From NCBI GenBank assembly GCA_964030475.1, contig CAXIPT010000002.1, forward strand, positions 3,138,925-3,202,924: a DNA stretch of 64,000 nt, given 5' to 3'. Positions within the stretch are counted from its first letter, which is position 1; every line of letters starts with the position of its first letter. This stretch comes from Tethya wilhelma. Lineage: Eukaryota; Porifera; Demospongiae; Tethyida; Tethyidae. The notes beneath the pieces are model-generated. The model made no database searches and was not told the DNA's origin. It was given only the letters and a program-made list of their open reading frames with translations. The position numbers and the translations under genes are program-made. Shown here piece after piece: positions 34,801 through 47,245 of the stretch.

Positions 34801-37800
34801 GTCACAAAATTTTCTAAGTAGATTGTGTAAAAGACTAAAATCTTTATCTGTACTGTGAGAAAACTTTGTTTATCTCAATGTTTTTCACCTCAAGAGAATG
34901 TTCCAAGTGTTGAAAAAAGCAAATATTCTCATAAGTGTTTCTCTTCTTCAAAAAAATCTCTTCAAGGCAAAATAAACCTTTTTAGTCAAAAGTGTAAGTT
35001 TTAGTCACAGAAAATTTTCTAAGTCGATAGTCAGTCAAAAAGAGAAAGTTCTTTATCTGTTCTGTAAGAAAACTTTGTTTATCACAAACAACCTCAAAAT
35101 AATGTTCCAAGTGTTGAAAAATGTAACTATTCACAAATTTTTTTGTGCTAAAAAATTTTTACAAGGCAAACTAAAAGTTTTTTGTGAAAAGTGTATATTA
35201 TTTCACAGAAAATTTTCTAAGTCGACAGTCAGTCAAAAAGTCTAAGTTCTTTATCTGTACTGTAAGAAAACTGTGTTTATCACAAACAATGCTTTACACG
35301 TCAAGAAAACGTTCCAAGTGTTTAAAAAGTAACTATTCACAAAAGTGTTTCTTTTGTGCTAAAAAAATGTTTTCAAGGCAAAATAAAATTGTATTTTAAA
35401 AACGAATTTTTAAGTCACAGAAAATTTTCTAAGTCGATAGTCAGTCAAAAAGACTACATTCTTCATCTGTACTGTGAGAAAACTTTGTTTATCACAAAAA
35501 ATGTTTTTCACCTCAAGATAATGTTCAAAATGTTTGTAAAAGTAACTATTCAAAAAAGTGTTTCTTTTGTGCTAAAAACCATTTTAAGACAAAATGAACT
35601 TTTTTTGTCTAATGGGTATTTTTTGTCACGGAAAATTTTTTAAGTCGATAGTCAAAAAGACTAAGTTCTTTATCTGTATTGTGAGTTTTCTAAGTCGATA
35701 GTCAGTCAAAAAGACTAAGTTCTTCATCTGTACTGTGAAAAAACTTTATTTGTCTTAAACGTTTTTCAACTCAAGATAATGTTACAAATGTTGAAAAGTA
35801 ACTAATCAAAAAAGGGTTTCTTTTGTGCTAAAAAACAATTTCAAGGCAAAATAAACGTTTTTTGTCAAATGGGTATTTTTGTCACAGAAAATTTTCTAAG
35901 TCAATAGTCAGTCAAAAAGACTAAGTTCTTCATTTATACTGTGAGAAAACTTTGTTTATCACAAACAATGTTTTTCACCTCAAGATAATGTTACAAGTGT
36001 TGAAAAGTAACTATTCAAAAAAGTGTTTCATTTGTGCTAAAAAACCCTTTCAAGGAAAATAAACGTTTTTTGTCAAAAGTGAATTTTTTAGTCACAGAAA
36101 ATTTTCTAAATCGACAGTCAGTCAAAAAGACTAAGTTCTTCATCTGTACTGTGAAAAAACTTTATTTGTCTTAAACAACGTTTTTCACATCAAGATAATG
36201 TTACAAGTGTTAAAAAAGTAACTATTCAAAAAAGTGTTTCTTTTGTGCTAAAAAACCATTTTAAGGCAAAATAAACGTTTTTTGTCAAATGGGTATTTTT
36301 GTCACAGAAAATTTTCTAAGTCAATAGTCAGTCAAAAACACTAAGTTCTTTATCTGTCCTGTAAGAAAACTTTGTTTATCACAAACAATGTTTTTCACCT
36401 CAAGATAATGTTGCAAGTTTTGAAAAAGTAACCATTCTCAAAAGTATTTCTTTTGTGCCAAAAACATTTCGAACTCAAATAAACTTTTATTGTAAAAAGT
36501 GTATATTTAAGTCAATGAAAATTTTTTCTAAATTGTTAATTAGTCAAAAAGACTAAGTTCCTCATCTGTACTGTGAAAAAACTTTGTCTTAAACAATGTT
36601 TTTCACCTCAAGATAACGTTACAAGTGTTGAAAAAGTAACTATTCAAAAAAAGTGTTTCTTTTGTGCTAAAAAACCATTTCAAGACAAAATAAACTTTTT
36701 GTCAAATGAGTATTTTTTATCACAGAAAATTTAAGTCGATAGTCAAAAAGATTAAATTCTTTATCTGTACTGTGAATTTTCTAAGTCGATAGTCAGTCAA
36801 AAAACTAAATTCTTCATCTGTACTGTGAGAAAACTTTGTTTATCACAAAATGTTTTTTACCGCAAGATAATGTTCAAAATGTTGAAAAAGTAACTATTCA
36901 AAAAAAGTGTTTGTTTTGTGCTAAAAAACCATTTCAAGACAAAATGAACGCTTTTCGTCAAATGGGTATTTTTTATCACAGAAAATTTAAGTCGATAGTC
37001 AAAAAGACTAAATTCTTTAACTGTACTGTGAATTTTCTAAGTCGAGTCAGTCATAAAACTAAATTCTTCATCTGTACTGTGAGAAAACTTTGTTTATCAC
37101 AAACAATGTTTTTCACCTCATGACGTTCCAATTGTTAAAAAAGCGACCATTTACAAAAGTGTTTCTTTAGTGCAAAAAAAAACTTTTCAAGGCAAAATAA
37201 ACGTTTTTTGTCAAAAGAGTATTTTTAGTAAAAAATTATCTAAGTCAAAGGAACTAAGTTCTTTATTTGTACAGTGAGAATACTTTTTTATCACAATGTT
37301 TTTCACCGTAAGATAATGTCTCAGATGTTCAAAAAAATAACTATTTACAAAAGTGTTTCTTTTGTGCTAATAATTGCTTTTAAGGTAAACTAAACGAATT
37401 TTGTTTAAAGTGTACTTTTTGTCACAGAAAATTTTCTAAGTTGATAGTCAGTCAAAAAGACAAATATCTTTATTTGTACTCTGAGAAATCTTTGTTTATC
37501 ACAAACAATGTTTTTCACCTCAAGATAATTTTCTATGTGTTGAAGAAAGCAACTATTCAATAAAGTTTTTCTTTTGTGCTAAAAAATGTTTTTAAGGTAA
37601 AATTAACGTTTTTTATCAAAAGTGTATTTTTATGTCACAGAAAATTTTCTAAGTCGACAGTCAGTCAAAAATTCTAAGTTCTTCATCTGTACTGTGAAAA
37701 AACTTTATTTGTCTAAAACAATGTTTTTCACCTCAAAATAATGTGACAAGTGTTGAAAAAAGTAACTATTCAAAAAAGTGTTTCTTTTGTGCTAAAAACC

Positions 37801-38827
37801 ATTTCAAGGTAAAATAAACGTTTTTTGTCAATTGGGTAATTTTGTCACAGAAAATTTTTTAAGTCGATAGTCAAAAAGACTAAGTTGTTTATCTGTACTG
37901 TGAGTTTTCTAAATCAATAGTCAGTCAAAAAGACTAAGTTCTTTATCTGTATTGTGAGAAAACTTTGCTTATCTAAAACAATGTTTTTCACCTCAAGATA
38001 ATAAGTCAGAAAGACTAAGTCTTTATCTTAACTGTGAGAAAACTTTGTTTATCACAAAGTTTTTCATTTCATTATAACGTTCCCAGTGTTAAAAAAAGCG
38101 ACCATTTACTAAAGTATTTCTTTTGTGCAAAAAAAACTTTTCAAGGCAAAATAAACGTTTTTTGTCAAAAGAGTATTTTTAGTAACATAAAACTATCTAA
38201 GACTATAGTCAGTCAAAAGCTTTATTTGTACAGTGAGAATACTTTGTTTATCACAATGTTTTTTACCTTAAGATAATGTTCCAAAAATTGAAAAAAGTAA
38301 CTATTCACGAAAGTGTTTCTTTTGTGCTAAAAAATGTTTTTAAGGCAAAAAAACGCTTTTTGTCAAAAGTGTATTTTTAAGTCACAGAAAATTTTCTAAG
38401 TCGATAGTCAGTCAAAAAGACTAAGTTCTTTATATGTACTGTGAGAAAACTTTGTTTATCACAAACAATGTTTTTCACCTAAAAATAATGTTCCAAGAGT
38501 TGAAATAAGTAACTATTCACAAAAGTGTTTCTTTTGTGCTAAAAATTTTTTTCAAGGCAAAAAAAACATTTTTTTTTTAAAGTGTATTTTTTGGTCTCAA
38601 AAAATTTTCTAAATCAATAGTCAAACAAAAAGACTAAGTTCATTATCTGTACTGTGAGATAACTTTGTTTATCACAATGTTTTTAATTTCAAGATCTCGC
38701 TCCAAGTGTTAAAGAAAGTAACTATTGACAAAAGTGTTTCTTTTGTGCTAAAAGATGTTTTTAAAGTAAACTAAACCTTTTTTGTTTAAATTATACTTTT
38801 TGTCACAGACAATTTTCTAAGTAGATA

Positions 38828-39506
38828 CTCAGGTCAGTTAAGGCAGGTAGTAGCCATTTTGGCTATGTAAAAATTTGATTAAGTTTATTTTATTACTGGT
38901 TTAATTCTAAGCTTTCAAACTTGGTATGAATATTTTCCACTGCAGTTTCTTCACATTCACCAATTTTGAGCATCACGTGATTTAGGGGGGCGGGGCTGGT
39001 CCAAATTAATGTACTTTTAAAAATGCGGTACGATAATTAATTAGCCACGCCCCCCAAAATTTTTTTGTGAGATGACCTAATGATGGGCACAGTATTGGTG
39101 GGTGGCAACTTGGGGTGGGGTAATTAACTGTAGAGATATTTTAGTTTTGCATACTTAATCAGGTGTGCATTTATTAGAATTTGAGGCTTTTTTAAGCTTT
39201 TCTCTGAAACCAATGCTCAATGCAGGCGGTTCCAGGCAGGATGGGAAACTTTTCTTCCAAAAAAATTTTGTGTCAAAATTTGGTGGGCGTGGCTAATTAT
39301 TTATCGTACCGGATTTTAGAAACGCGCAAGGTCAGTGCAGCCCCGCCCACTTTAATCACGTGACACCATAAATGGCTAAAATTAAAGTTAGTCCATCTAA
39401 CAATGCTTTTGCAAAGTTTAATGCCTAGAAAGCAAACCTTAACAGTATTATGAATTTTTCAATATCCTACCTATTTTGCTACTATTATTGCCTTAACTTA
39501 ATTGAG
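38828..39506. mobile_element. TIR element in satellite, E3 family
   Basis: Left end CTCAGGTCAGTTAAGGCAGG; right end CCTTAACTTAATTGAG. It resembles E3 at 21865 in its terminal sequence and length. Inside is a second inverted pair around TTAGCCACGCCCCCC (39040-39060) and its complement near 39280. Flanks are satellite. Non-coding. Confidence 0.75.
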
Positions 39507-40632
39507 TAGTCAGACAAAAGCACTAAGTTCTTTATCTGTACTGTGAGAATACTTTGTTTATCACAATGTTTTTCACTTTAAGATAATGTTCCAAAATTTT
39601 AAAAAAGTAACTATTCACAAATGTGTTTCTTTTCTGCTAAAAAATAATTTTAAGGTAAAATAAACGCTTTTTGTCAAAAGTGTACTTTTAAGTCACACAA
39701 AATTTTCTAAGTCGACAGTCAGTCAAAATGACTAAGTTCTTCATCTGTACTGTGAGAAAACTTTGTTTATCCCAAACAATGTTTTTCACCTCAAGATAAT
39801 GTTACAAGTTTTGAAAAAGTAACCATTCTAAAAAGTTTTTCTTTTGTGCCAAAAAACCTTTTAAACTCATAATAAACTTTTTTCGTAAAAAGGTGAGGTG
39901 AAGAACATTGTTTGTGATAAACAAAGTTTTCTCACAGTACAGATAAAGAACTTAGTCTTTTTGACTGATTATCAACTTAGAAAATTTTCTGTGACAAGAA
40001 ATACACTTTTAACAAAAAACGTTTATTTTCCTTGAAAAAATATTTTAGCGCAAAGAAACACTTTTGTGAATAGTTATTTATTTAAACACTTTGAACATAT
40101 TCTTGAGTTGAAAAACATTGTTTAAGTTAAACAAAGTTTTCTCACAGTACTTATAAGAAACTTAGTCTCTTTGACTAACAATAAACTTAGAAAATTTTTT
40201 GTGACATAAAAATACACTTCTGACAAAAAACGTTTATTTTGCTTTGAAAGCATTTTTTAGCACAAAAGAAAATCTTTTGTGAATAGATACTGTATTCAAA
40301 ACATGGAACATTATTTTGATGTGAAAAACATTTTTTAAGATAAAAAAAGTTTTCTTACATTACAAATAAAGATCTTTGTCTTTTTGACTTTCTAGCAACT
40401 TTGATAAACAACGTTTATTTTGCTTTAAAAAGATTTTTTAGCTCAAAAGAAACATTTTTGTGAATAGTTACTTTTTTCACCTTTTGGAACATTATCTTGA
40501 AGTGAAAAACATTGTGAGAAACAAAGTTTTCTCACAGTACAGATAAAGAACTTTGTTGTTTTGACTTATAATCGACTTAGAAAATTTTCTGTGACTTAAA
40601 ACTACACTTTTGACAAAAAATTTTACTTTGGT

Positions 40633-42318
40633 TTGACCGATTATACGCGGTTGATGCGCGTTAACGCGCGTCAACACGTGGGTGCTGCAAACCGCGGTTG
40701 ATGCATTAATGCGTCATGGCTGTTCTAGCGATTTTTTTGCAAGCAAAGCAATTAGCTATGAACTTTAAACTTCATATACGAATAGGTAAGGGACTACTCT
40801 ACTAAAATATCAAATCAGACTTAGAACTGCTTGTAAGGCGTGGTGCTACTCGTCGCTGAGCGACTAATTCACGATCTTCGCGATCGCGATTGTAGTGTTT
40901 TGAGCTACGTTTTTTTCACAACCCTTCAGAGCATAAGCTTGAAACTTGCTACGTAGGTGCAGGGATAGTTAGGTTATATAGCCATAGCATCGCTTTGGTA
41001 AGCCTAGTTTGCTAGCTGGAAAAAAAGCTTTAGACGCACGGCTATGTCCTCGCGTATTAGACCCTCCCGTACGTTAATTTTTATCTGACGCACCCTTTTG
41101 GGACTTAGAAAAATTTTTGCAAGGTCATCTCTAGGAGAAGGTTGTCACAATTAAATAGGTTTAGAACATGAAATTTGACTGTTTTACTTGTACTTTGTGT
41201 TTGCAGAGCTGAGTGTCCACCTGTTGATAAAAAAACAAAGGTAAAGAGCAACAGATTCTGCCCAACTCAGTGCTAGCTAGCTATAGCTATAGTCTCAGTG
41301 ACTTTCACCGTGATTGCTTATAATTTGGTTGCTGTCATGATGGCCTTTTGTGTCTGCTTTGATTTTCTACATAATCAGTCAGTGATCCGTCAAGAAGTCG
41401 ACACAGCTGAGTACATGCAGCAGCTGTGATCCAATGCTTGTATGTGGCATGCTGGCTCAGTAACAACTCTGACTCACTGCACTGTAAGTTGTAAAGTCAA
41501 AGGCTTGAGACTGTAAGATGATGAGCCTGAAATAACTCAGTTTTCTGTAATTATTATTTTACATACTATACTAGTTTCAGAAGTCTGCATTGATCAGTAG
41601 CCTAGTAGGCTGAATAAGGCATGCAGCTCAGTAAATTGAGACTTATGACACCATGTAATAATTATTATCATAGATTATTATGGTAATAGAATCATGTATG
41701 CATGAAGTTGGATTGTAAACAGTGGCCTGTATCTGTGGAGATTTTGAACTTCAGCAGAGGCTTTGGATCACTTCTCACAATCTGATTGAGTAGAACAATA
41801 TTTATTGAGTTTATTTCACTTGCTTTCATATATTGGCAGTCTCTGGCAGACTGTATATGCAATCTTTCTCATCTTCTCCCTTCTAGTCTCCTTTTGCCAA
41901 TGGTTCCCAGGTGGTGGATCTCACTCAGGCCCCTCCGGCTCACACTCATGAGGAGACAACTTGAAGAAATCGGAGTTTGAGAACTGATATTCAAGCTTGC
42001 ATGCAATGTGTATACACTCCACATGACGACCTTTACCAGCGTGTTGACTTCGTGAAAAAATTCTAAGTCCCGAAAGGGTGCGTCAGATAAAATTAGCCTC
42101 CCGTACATGAGGCTTTTTTTACCAGCAAAAGCTTCACTAAGCAACATGACTTGGAGTATAGTTAGCTTGATTGTTGCTTTGTTGCATCATAAAAAAACTT
42201 TGCCCAATCTCTTTTAGTATTAGAAAAATAAAAGGAAGGCGTAGCTACTAAAAATTAAAAATTAAATTCAGCGGATGACGTCATTTACATTAAAAGAATT
42301 CAGCGTATAATCGGTTAA
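40633..42318. mobile_element. piggyBac-like TTAA element in satellite with a nested element
   Basis: Left TTGA then CCGATTATACGC (40633-40648); right GCGTATAATCGG then TTAA (42303-42318). It sits where the satellite has a TTRA sequence. Its interior shares blocks (GAACTTTAAACTTCAT, CTACTAAAATATCAA) with the TTAA element at 18182-18810. A 1.0-kb element (41073-42096) is inserted inside. Non-coding. Confidence 0.75.
41073..42096. mobile_element. TIR element with 10-bp target duplication, nested
   Basis: Inverted ends share TTTTATCTGACGCACCC and CCCAAAAGGGTGCGTCAG-type sequence for about 37 bp. The direct repeat CCTCCCGTAC flanks it at 41063-41072 and 42097-42106. A 10-bp duplication fits a Mutator-like element. 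About 1,024 bp with no convincing ORF. Confidence 0.8.
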
Positions 42319-45300
42319 AAAGATTTTTTAGCACAAAGGAAACTTTTATAAATAGTAACTTTTTTCAACGTTTGTAACAATATCTTGAGGTTAAAAACCT
42401 TTTTTGTAATAAACAAAGTTTTTTCACAGTACAGATTAAGAACTTAGTCTTTATGACTGACTATCAACTTAAAATATTTTCAGCAACAAAAAAATACATT
42501 TTTCACAAAAAAAGTTNGAAAATTTTCTAAGTCGATAATCTGTCAAAAAGACTAAGTTCTTTATCTGGTCTGTGAGAAAACTTTGTTTATCACAAAAAAT
42601 GTTTTTCACCTCAAGATAATGTTTCATGTGTTGAAAAAGTAACTATTCAATAAAGTGTTTCTTCTGTGCTAAAAGATCTTTTCAAGGCAAAAAAAAACTT
42701 TTTTTGTCAAAAGTGTATTTTTTTGTCACAGAAAATTTTCTAAGTAGATTGTCAGTGTAAAAGACTAAAATCTTTATCTGTACTGTGAGAAAACTTTCTT
42801 TATCACAATGTTTTTTATCTCAAGAGAATGTTCCAAGTGTTGAAAGAAGCAACAATTCTCATAAGTGTTTTTCTTATGCGAAAAAATCTTTTCAAGGCTA
42901 AATAAACGTTTTTAGTCAAAGTTTAATTTTTAGTTACAGAAAATTTTCTAAGTCGATAATCTGTCAAAAAGACTAAGTTCTTTATCTGGTCTGTGAGAAA
43001 ACTTTGTTTATCACAAATGTTTTTCACCCCAAGATAATGTTCCAAGTTTTGAAAAAAATAACTATTCACAAAAGTGTTTCTTTTGTGCTAAAAAATGTTT
43101 TCAAGGTAAACTAAACGTTTTTTGTTTAAAGTGTACTTTTTGTCACAGAAAATTTTCTAAGTCGATAGTCAGTCAAAAATACAAATATCTCTATTTGTAC
43201 TCTAAGAAAACTTTATTTATCACAAACAATGTTTTTCACCTCAAGATAATTTTCCATGTGTTGAAGGAAGTAACTATTCAATAAAGTTTTTTTTTTGTGC
43301 AAGAAAATTTTTTCAAGGCAAAATAATTTTTTTTTTCAAAAGTGTATTTTTTAGTCACACAAAAAATTTTCTAAGTTTATAGTCAGTCAAAAAGACTAAG
43401 TTCTAAATCTATAAAGTGAGAAAACTATTTATCACAATGTTTTTCATTAAAAATAATGTGTTAAAAAAGAAATATTTACAAAAGTTTTCCCTTCGTGCTA
43501 AAAAACCTTTTTAAGGTAAAATAAACGTTTTTTATCAAAAGCGTATTTTTATGTCACAGAAAATTTTCTAAGTCGACAGTCAGTCAAAAAGTCTAAGTTT
43601 TTCATCTGTACTGTGAAAAAACTTAATTTGTCTTAAACAATGTTTTTCATTTCAAGATAATGTTACAAGTGTTGAAAAAGTAACTATTCAAAAAATTGTT
43701 TCTTTTGTGTTAAATAACCATTTCAAGGTAAAATAAACGTTCATTGTCAATTGGGTATTTTTGTCACAGAAAATTTTCTAAGTCGATAGTCAAAAAGATT
43801 AAGTTATCTGTCCTGTGAGAAAACTTTGTTTATCACAAACAATGTTTTTTACCTCAAGATAATGTTCCATGTGTTGAAAAAGGAACTATTCACAAAAGTG
43901 TTTCTGTTGTGCTAAAAAATGTTTTCAAGGCAAAATAATTTTTTTTTTAAAAGGCGAATTTTTATTACACAAAAAATTTTCCAAGTCCATACTCAGTCAA
44001 AAAGACTAAGTTCTTCATCTGAACTGTGAGAAAACTTTGTTTATCTCAAACAATGTTTTTCACCTCCAGATAATGTTACAAGTTTTGAAAAAAGTAACCA
44101 TTCACAAAAGTGTTTCTTTTGTGCCAAAAAACATTTTAAACTCAAAATAAATTTTTTTGTAAAAAGTGTATTTTTAAGTCAATGAAAATTTTCTAAATCG
44201 TTTAAGAGTCAAAAAGACTAAGTTCTTTATCTGTACTGTGAGAAAACTTTGTTTATCACAAGCAATGTTTTTCACCTCAAGATAACGTTCCAAGTGTTGA
44301 AAAGTAACTATACACAAAAGTGTTTCTTTTGTGCTAAAAAATCATTTCAAGACAAAATAAGCTTTTTTTGGCAGAAAATTTTTTAAGTCAATTGTCAAAA
44401 AGGCTAAGTTCTTTATCTGTACTGTGAGTTTTCTAAGTCGAGAGTCAGTAAAAAGGACTAAATTTTTTATCTGTACTGTGAGAAAACTTTGCTTATCTCA
44501 AACAATGTTTTTCACCTCAAGATAATGTTACAAGTTTTGAGAAAAGTAACTATTCACAAAAGTGTTTCTTTTGTGCTAAAAATCTTTTAAACTTTTGATA
44601 AATGTTTTTCGTCAAAAGTGTAGTTTTAAGTCACTGAAAATTTTCTACGTTAATAAGTCAAAAAGACTAAGTCTTTATCTTAACTGTGAGAAAACTTTGT
44701 TTATCACAAAGTTTTTCACCTCATGATAACGTTCCAAGTGTTTGAAAAAGCGACCATCTGAAAAAGTGTTTCTTTAGTGCAAAAAAAACTTTTCAAGGCT
44801 AAATAGACGTTTTTGTCAAAAGAGTATTTTTAGTAACATAAAATTATCTAAGTGTATAGTCAGTCAAAAGGATCAAGTTCTTTATCTGTACTGTGAGAAA
44901 ATATTTTTATCACAATGTTTTTCACTTTAATATAATGTTGCAAGTGTAAAAAAAATTCCTATTTACAAATGTGTTTCTTTTGTGCTAAAAAATTATTTCA
45001 AGGCAAAATAAATGTTTTTTGTCAAAAGTGTACTTTTAAGTCACAGAAAATTTTCTAAGTAGATAGTCAAAATGACTAAGTTCTTTATCTGTACTGTGAA
45101 AAAACTTTATTTGTTTTAAACAATATTTTTCATCTCAAGATAATGTGACAAGTGTTGAAAAAAGAAACCATTCACAAAAGTGTTTCTTTTGTGCTAAAAA
45201 ATCTTTACAAGGCAAAATAAAAGTTTTTTGTGAAAAGTGTATATTTTTTCACTGAAAATTTTCTAAGTAGATTGTCAGTCAAAATCACTAAGTTCTTCAT

Positions 45301-46164
45301 CTGTACTCTGAGAAAACTTTGTTTATCACAATGTTTTTCACCTTAAGATAATTAATATTCCAAAAGTTTAAAAAAGTAACTATTCACAAGTGTTTCATTT
45401 GTGTTAAAAGATCTTTTCAAGGCAAAATCAACATGTTTTGTCAAAAGTGTATTTTTGTCACAGAAAGTTTTCTAAGTCGATATACAGTCAAAAAGACTAA
45501 GTTCTTCATCTTTACTGCGAAAAAACTTTGCTTATCATAAACAATCTTTTTAACTTTAAGATAATGTTCCAAGTGTTAAAAAAACTAACTATTCACAAAA
45601 GTTTTTCTTTTGTGCAAAATTGCTAGTCTCACAAGGGTCTATTGACCTGATGGGAGACTCTAATTCTACGAGTGACAAGACAAATACATGACAAGTGTAT
45701 TTGGCCTCCAAATACCCGAAAACAGCAAATATTTAAAGAATATAATTATAATTTAAGCATCTGCGCATGCGTATATAATGTCATGTGACCCCCAGAAAAG
45801 GCGGCCTCTTTTTTTGTAAGAAGCCTAAATACGAGTATGCCTGAACACATGTAAGAACTTTGGATTACCATGAACTTGAAACAAACTAGTATAACATCAT
45901 TGAAAGTAACATATGCAATCGTGAGAAATACAGTGAGATTTACTACACGAATCTACCTTGAAACTACATAGTACTGAAAGGTGTAGACAGAATCGACTAT
46001 CACATAATGTGAGAGTTGCATAGTCAAATGAGTAGAAAGAGAAAATGTTCTACTGAAGATCTGCAAACCCTACTTATTCGCAGAGGTGCCTCCCACGAGT
46101 TAATGTATGTAACATGTAAAAATCCCCAGGGAGGGAATAAGTACATATAGTTTACAGAATGGGT

Positions 46165-46276
46165 TGTCATGTATTTGTCTTGTCACTCGTAGAATTAGAG
46201 TCTCCCATCAGGTCAATAGACCCTTGCGAGACTAGCAATTCTACTTCGTGACATGACTGCATACATGACAAGTGTA
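46165..46276. repeat. DIRS copy 1 internal complementary region
   Basis: The left part is the reverse complement of the outer left end (45619 on). The right part, after CTAGCAATTCTAC, is the reverse complement of the outer right end now at 32020-32063. In DIRS elements this region templates closure of a circular intermediate. Confidence 0.85.
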
Positions 46277-46324
46277 TGTTCAAAGTTACACTATACAGGT
46301 CACATACCATTCAACACTAGGTTG

Positions 46325-47180
46325 CTGAAATTGGATGCTTCCACGGAAGGTTTCTTATAGAACCTAACAAAGGTACTCTCCCTCTTCCAGTTTCCTGCTT
46401 TCAGGATATCTTTGATTGAAGCTCCTGCCTTGTGTGCTGCAGACACTGATGCAGTTCTTACAGAGTGACCCTTGAAGATACATCAATGTTAGCCTCTGCT
46501 AACATGCTTTTCATCCATCTAGACAAGGTACATGTAGACGCTTGACCATGTGGCTTCCTTGTAGAAATGAACAGGGCTGTGACCACCCCACGTATGTCTT
46601 TGGATCTTCTGATATACTCTTCCAACAATTCTACTGGGCAGATTTCCTTGGACTCGAAACGAGGGTACGACACCTCACGAGATTTGGAAGACAGCTCCTT
46701 CCTGAGTCAAGCTCATAAACCGAGTGTCCAGCAGGTGTAAGCCAGATGCCCTGTCAGCATTGCTGAGCGCCAACAATGTCACCAGCTTCCAGGAGAGCTT
46801 CTGTAAGCTCAAGTCTTTCGCCTTTGGCATTCCTGCCATGTAGTCTAACACTGTCTTCACGTCCCATACTGAGGAGTAGCGAGGTCTAGGAGGCCGAGAG
46901 TTAAAAACTCCTTGCATGAACCTCTTCACTATAGGGTTTTGGCCTACTTCTTGAGCATGAATTGCAGAGATTGCGGAACAATACAAATTAATAGTAGAAT
47001 ACTCAGAGAGGAAAGTGACTACCTCTGCTACAGAGGCCTCAGTGGGATCTGTCGACACCAATCAATCCATCTCTACCAGCATGATCTGTAAGAGGATGTA
47101 GTTGAGTCTCCATGAGGCACAGTAGATATCGGCAGCTTCTCCAGCAATTCCTTGTGCTTTAAGGGACTCCCGGATATACT
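46325..47180 (-). pseudogene. DIRS copy 1 tyrosine recombinase, broken
   Basis: C-terminal half of a phage-integrase-fold tyrosine recombinase. The first catalytic Arg is kept (NADRASG context). Relative to copy 2 there is a deletion of about 35 bp near 46675 and a 4-bp deletion near 46480, just before the HSVR motif. The catalytic H-x-x-R and FVRFYKKP tyrosine are thus out of frame with the rest. Confidence 0.75.
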
Positions 47181-47245
47181 CCAGGCCACCAACTTCAGCC
47201 TCTGCTGGACTTGTAGAGGGTGTGGATTCCCGAGAGGGTCGGACA

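Larger units (their letters stand above)
32064..45618. repeat. Satellite array 2, AT-rich, unit about 207 bp
   Basis: Dozens of tandem monomers. Each has AGAAAATTTTCTAAGTCGAT, a GACTAAGTTCTTTATCTG segment, AATGTTTTTCACCTC, and a CACAAAAG-CTTTTGTG dyad. Orientation is uniform from 32064 to about 39890, reversed from about 39895 to 42516, and forward again from 42517 to 45618. Transposons interrupt at 38828-39506 and 40633-42318. Ns at 33792 and 42517 indicate unresolved junctions, so array length is uncertain. No coding content. Confidence 0.95.

Noticed and set aside
23162..45618. Regular repeats resembling a CRISPR array
   Set aside because: The unit is about 207 bp and tandem without unique spacers, in a eukaryotic context. 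It is satellite DNA; many short frames in it are repeat translations.
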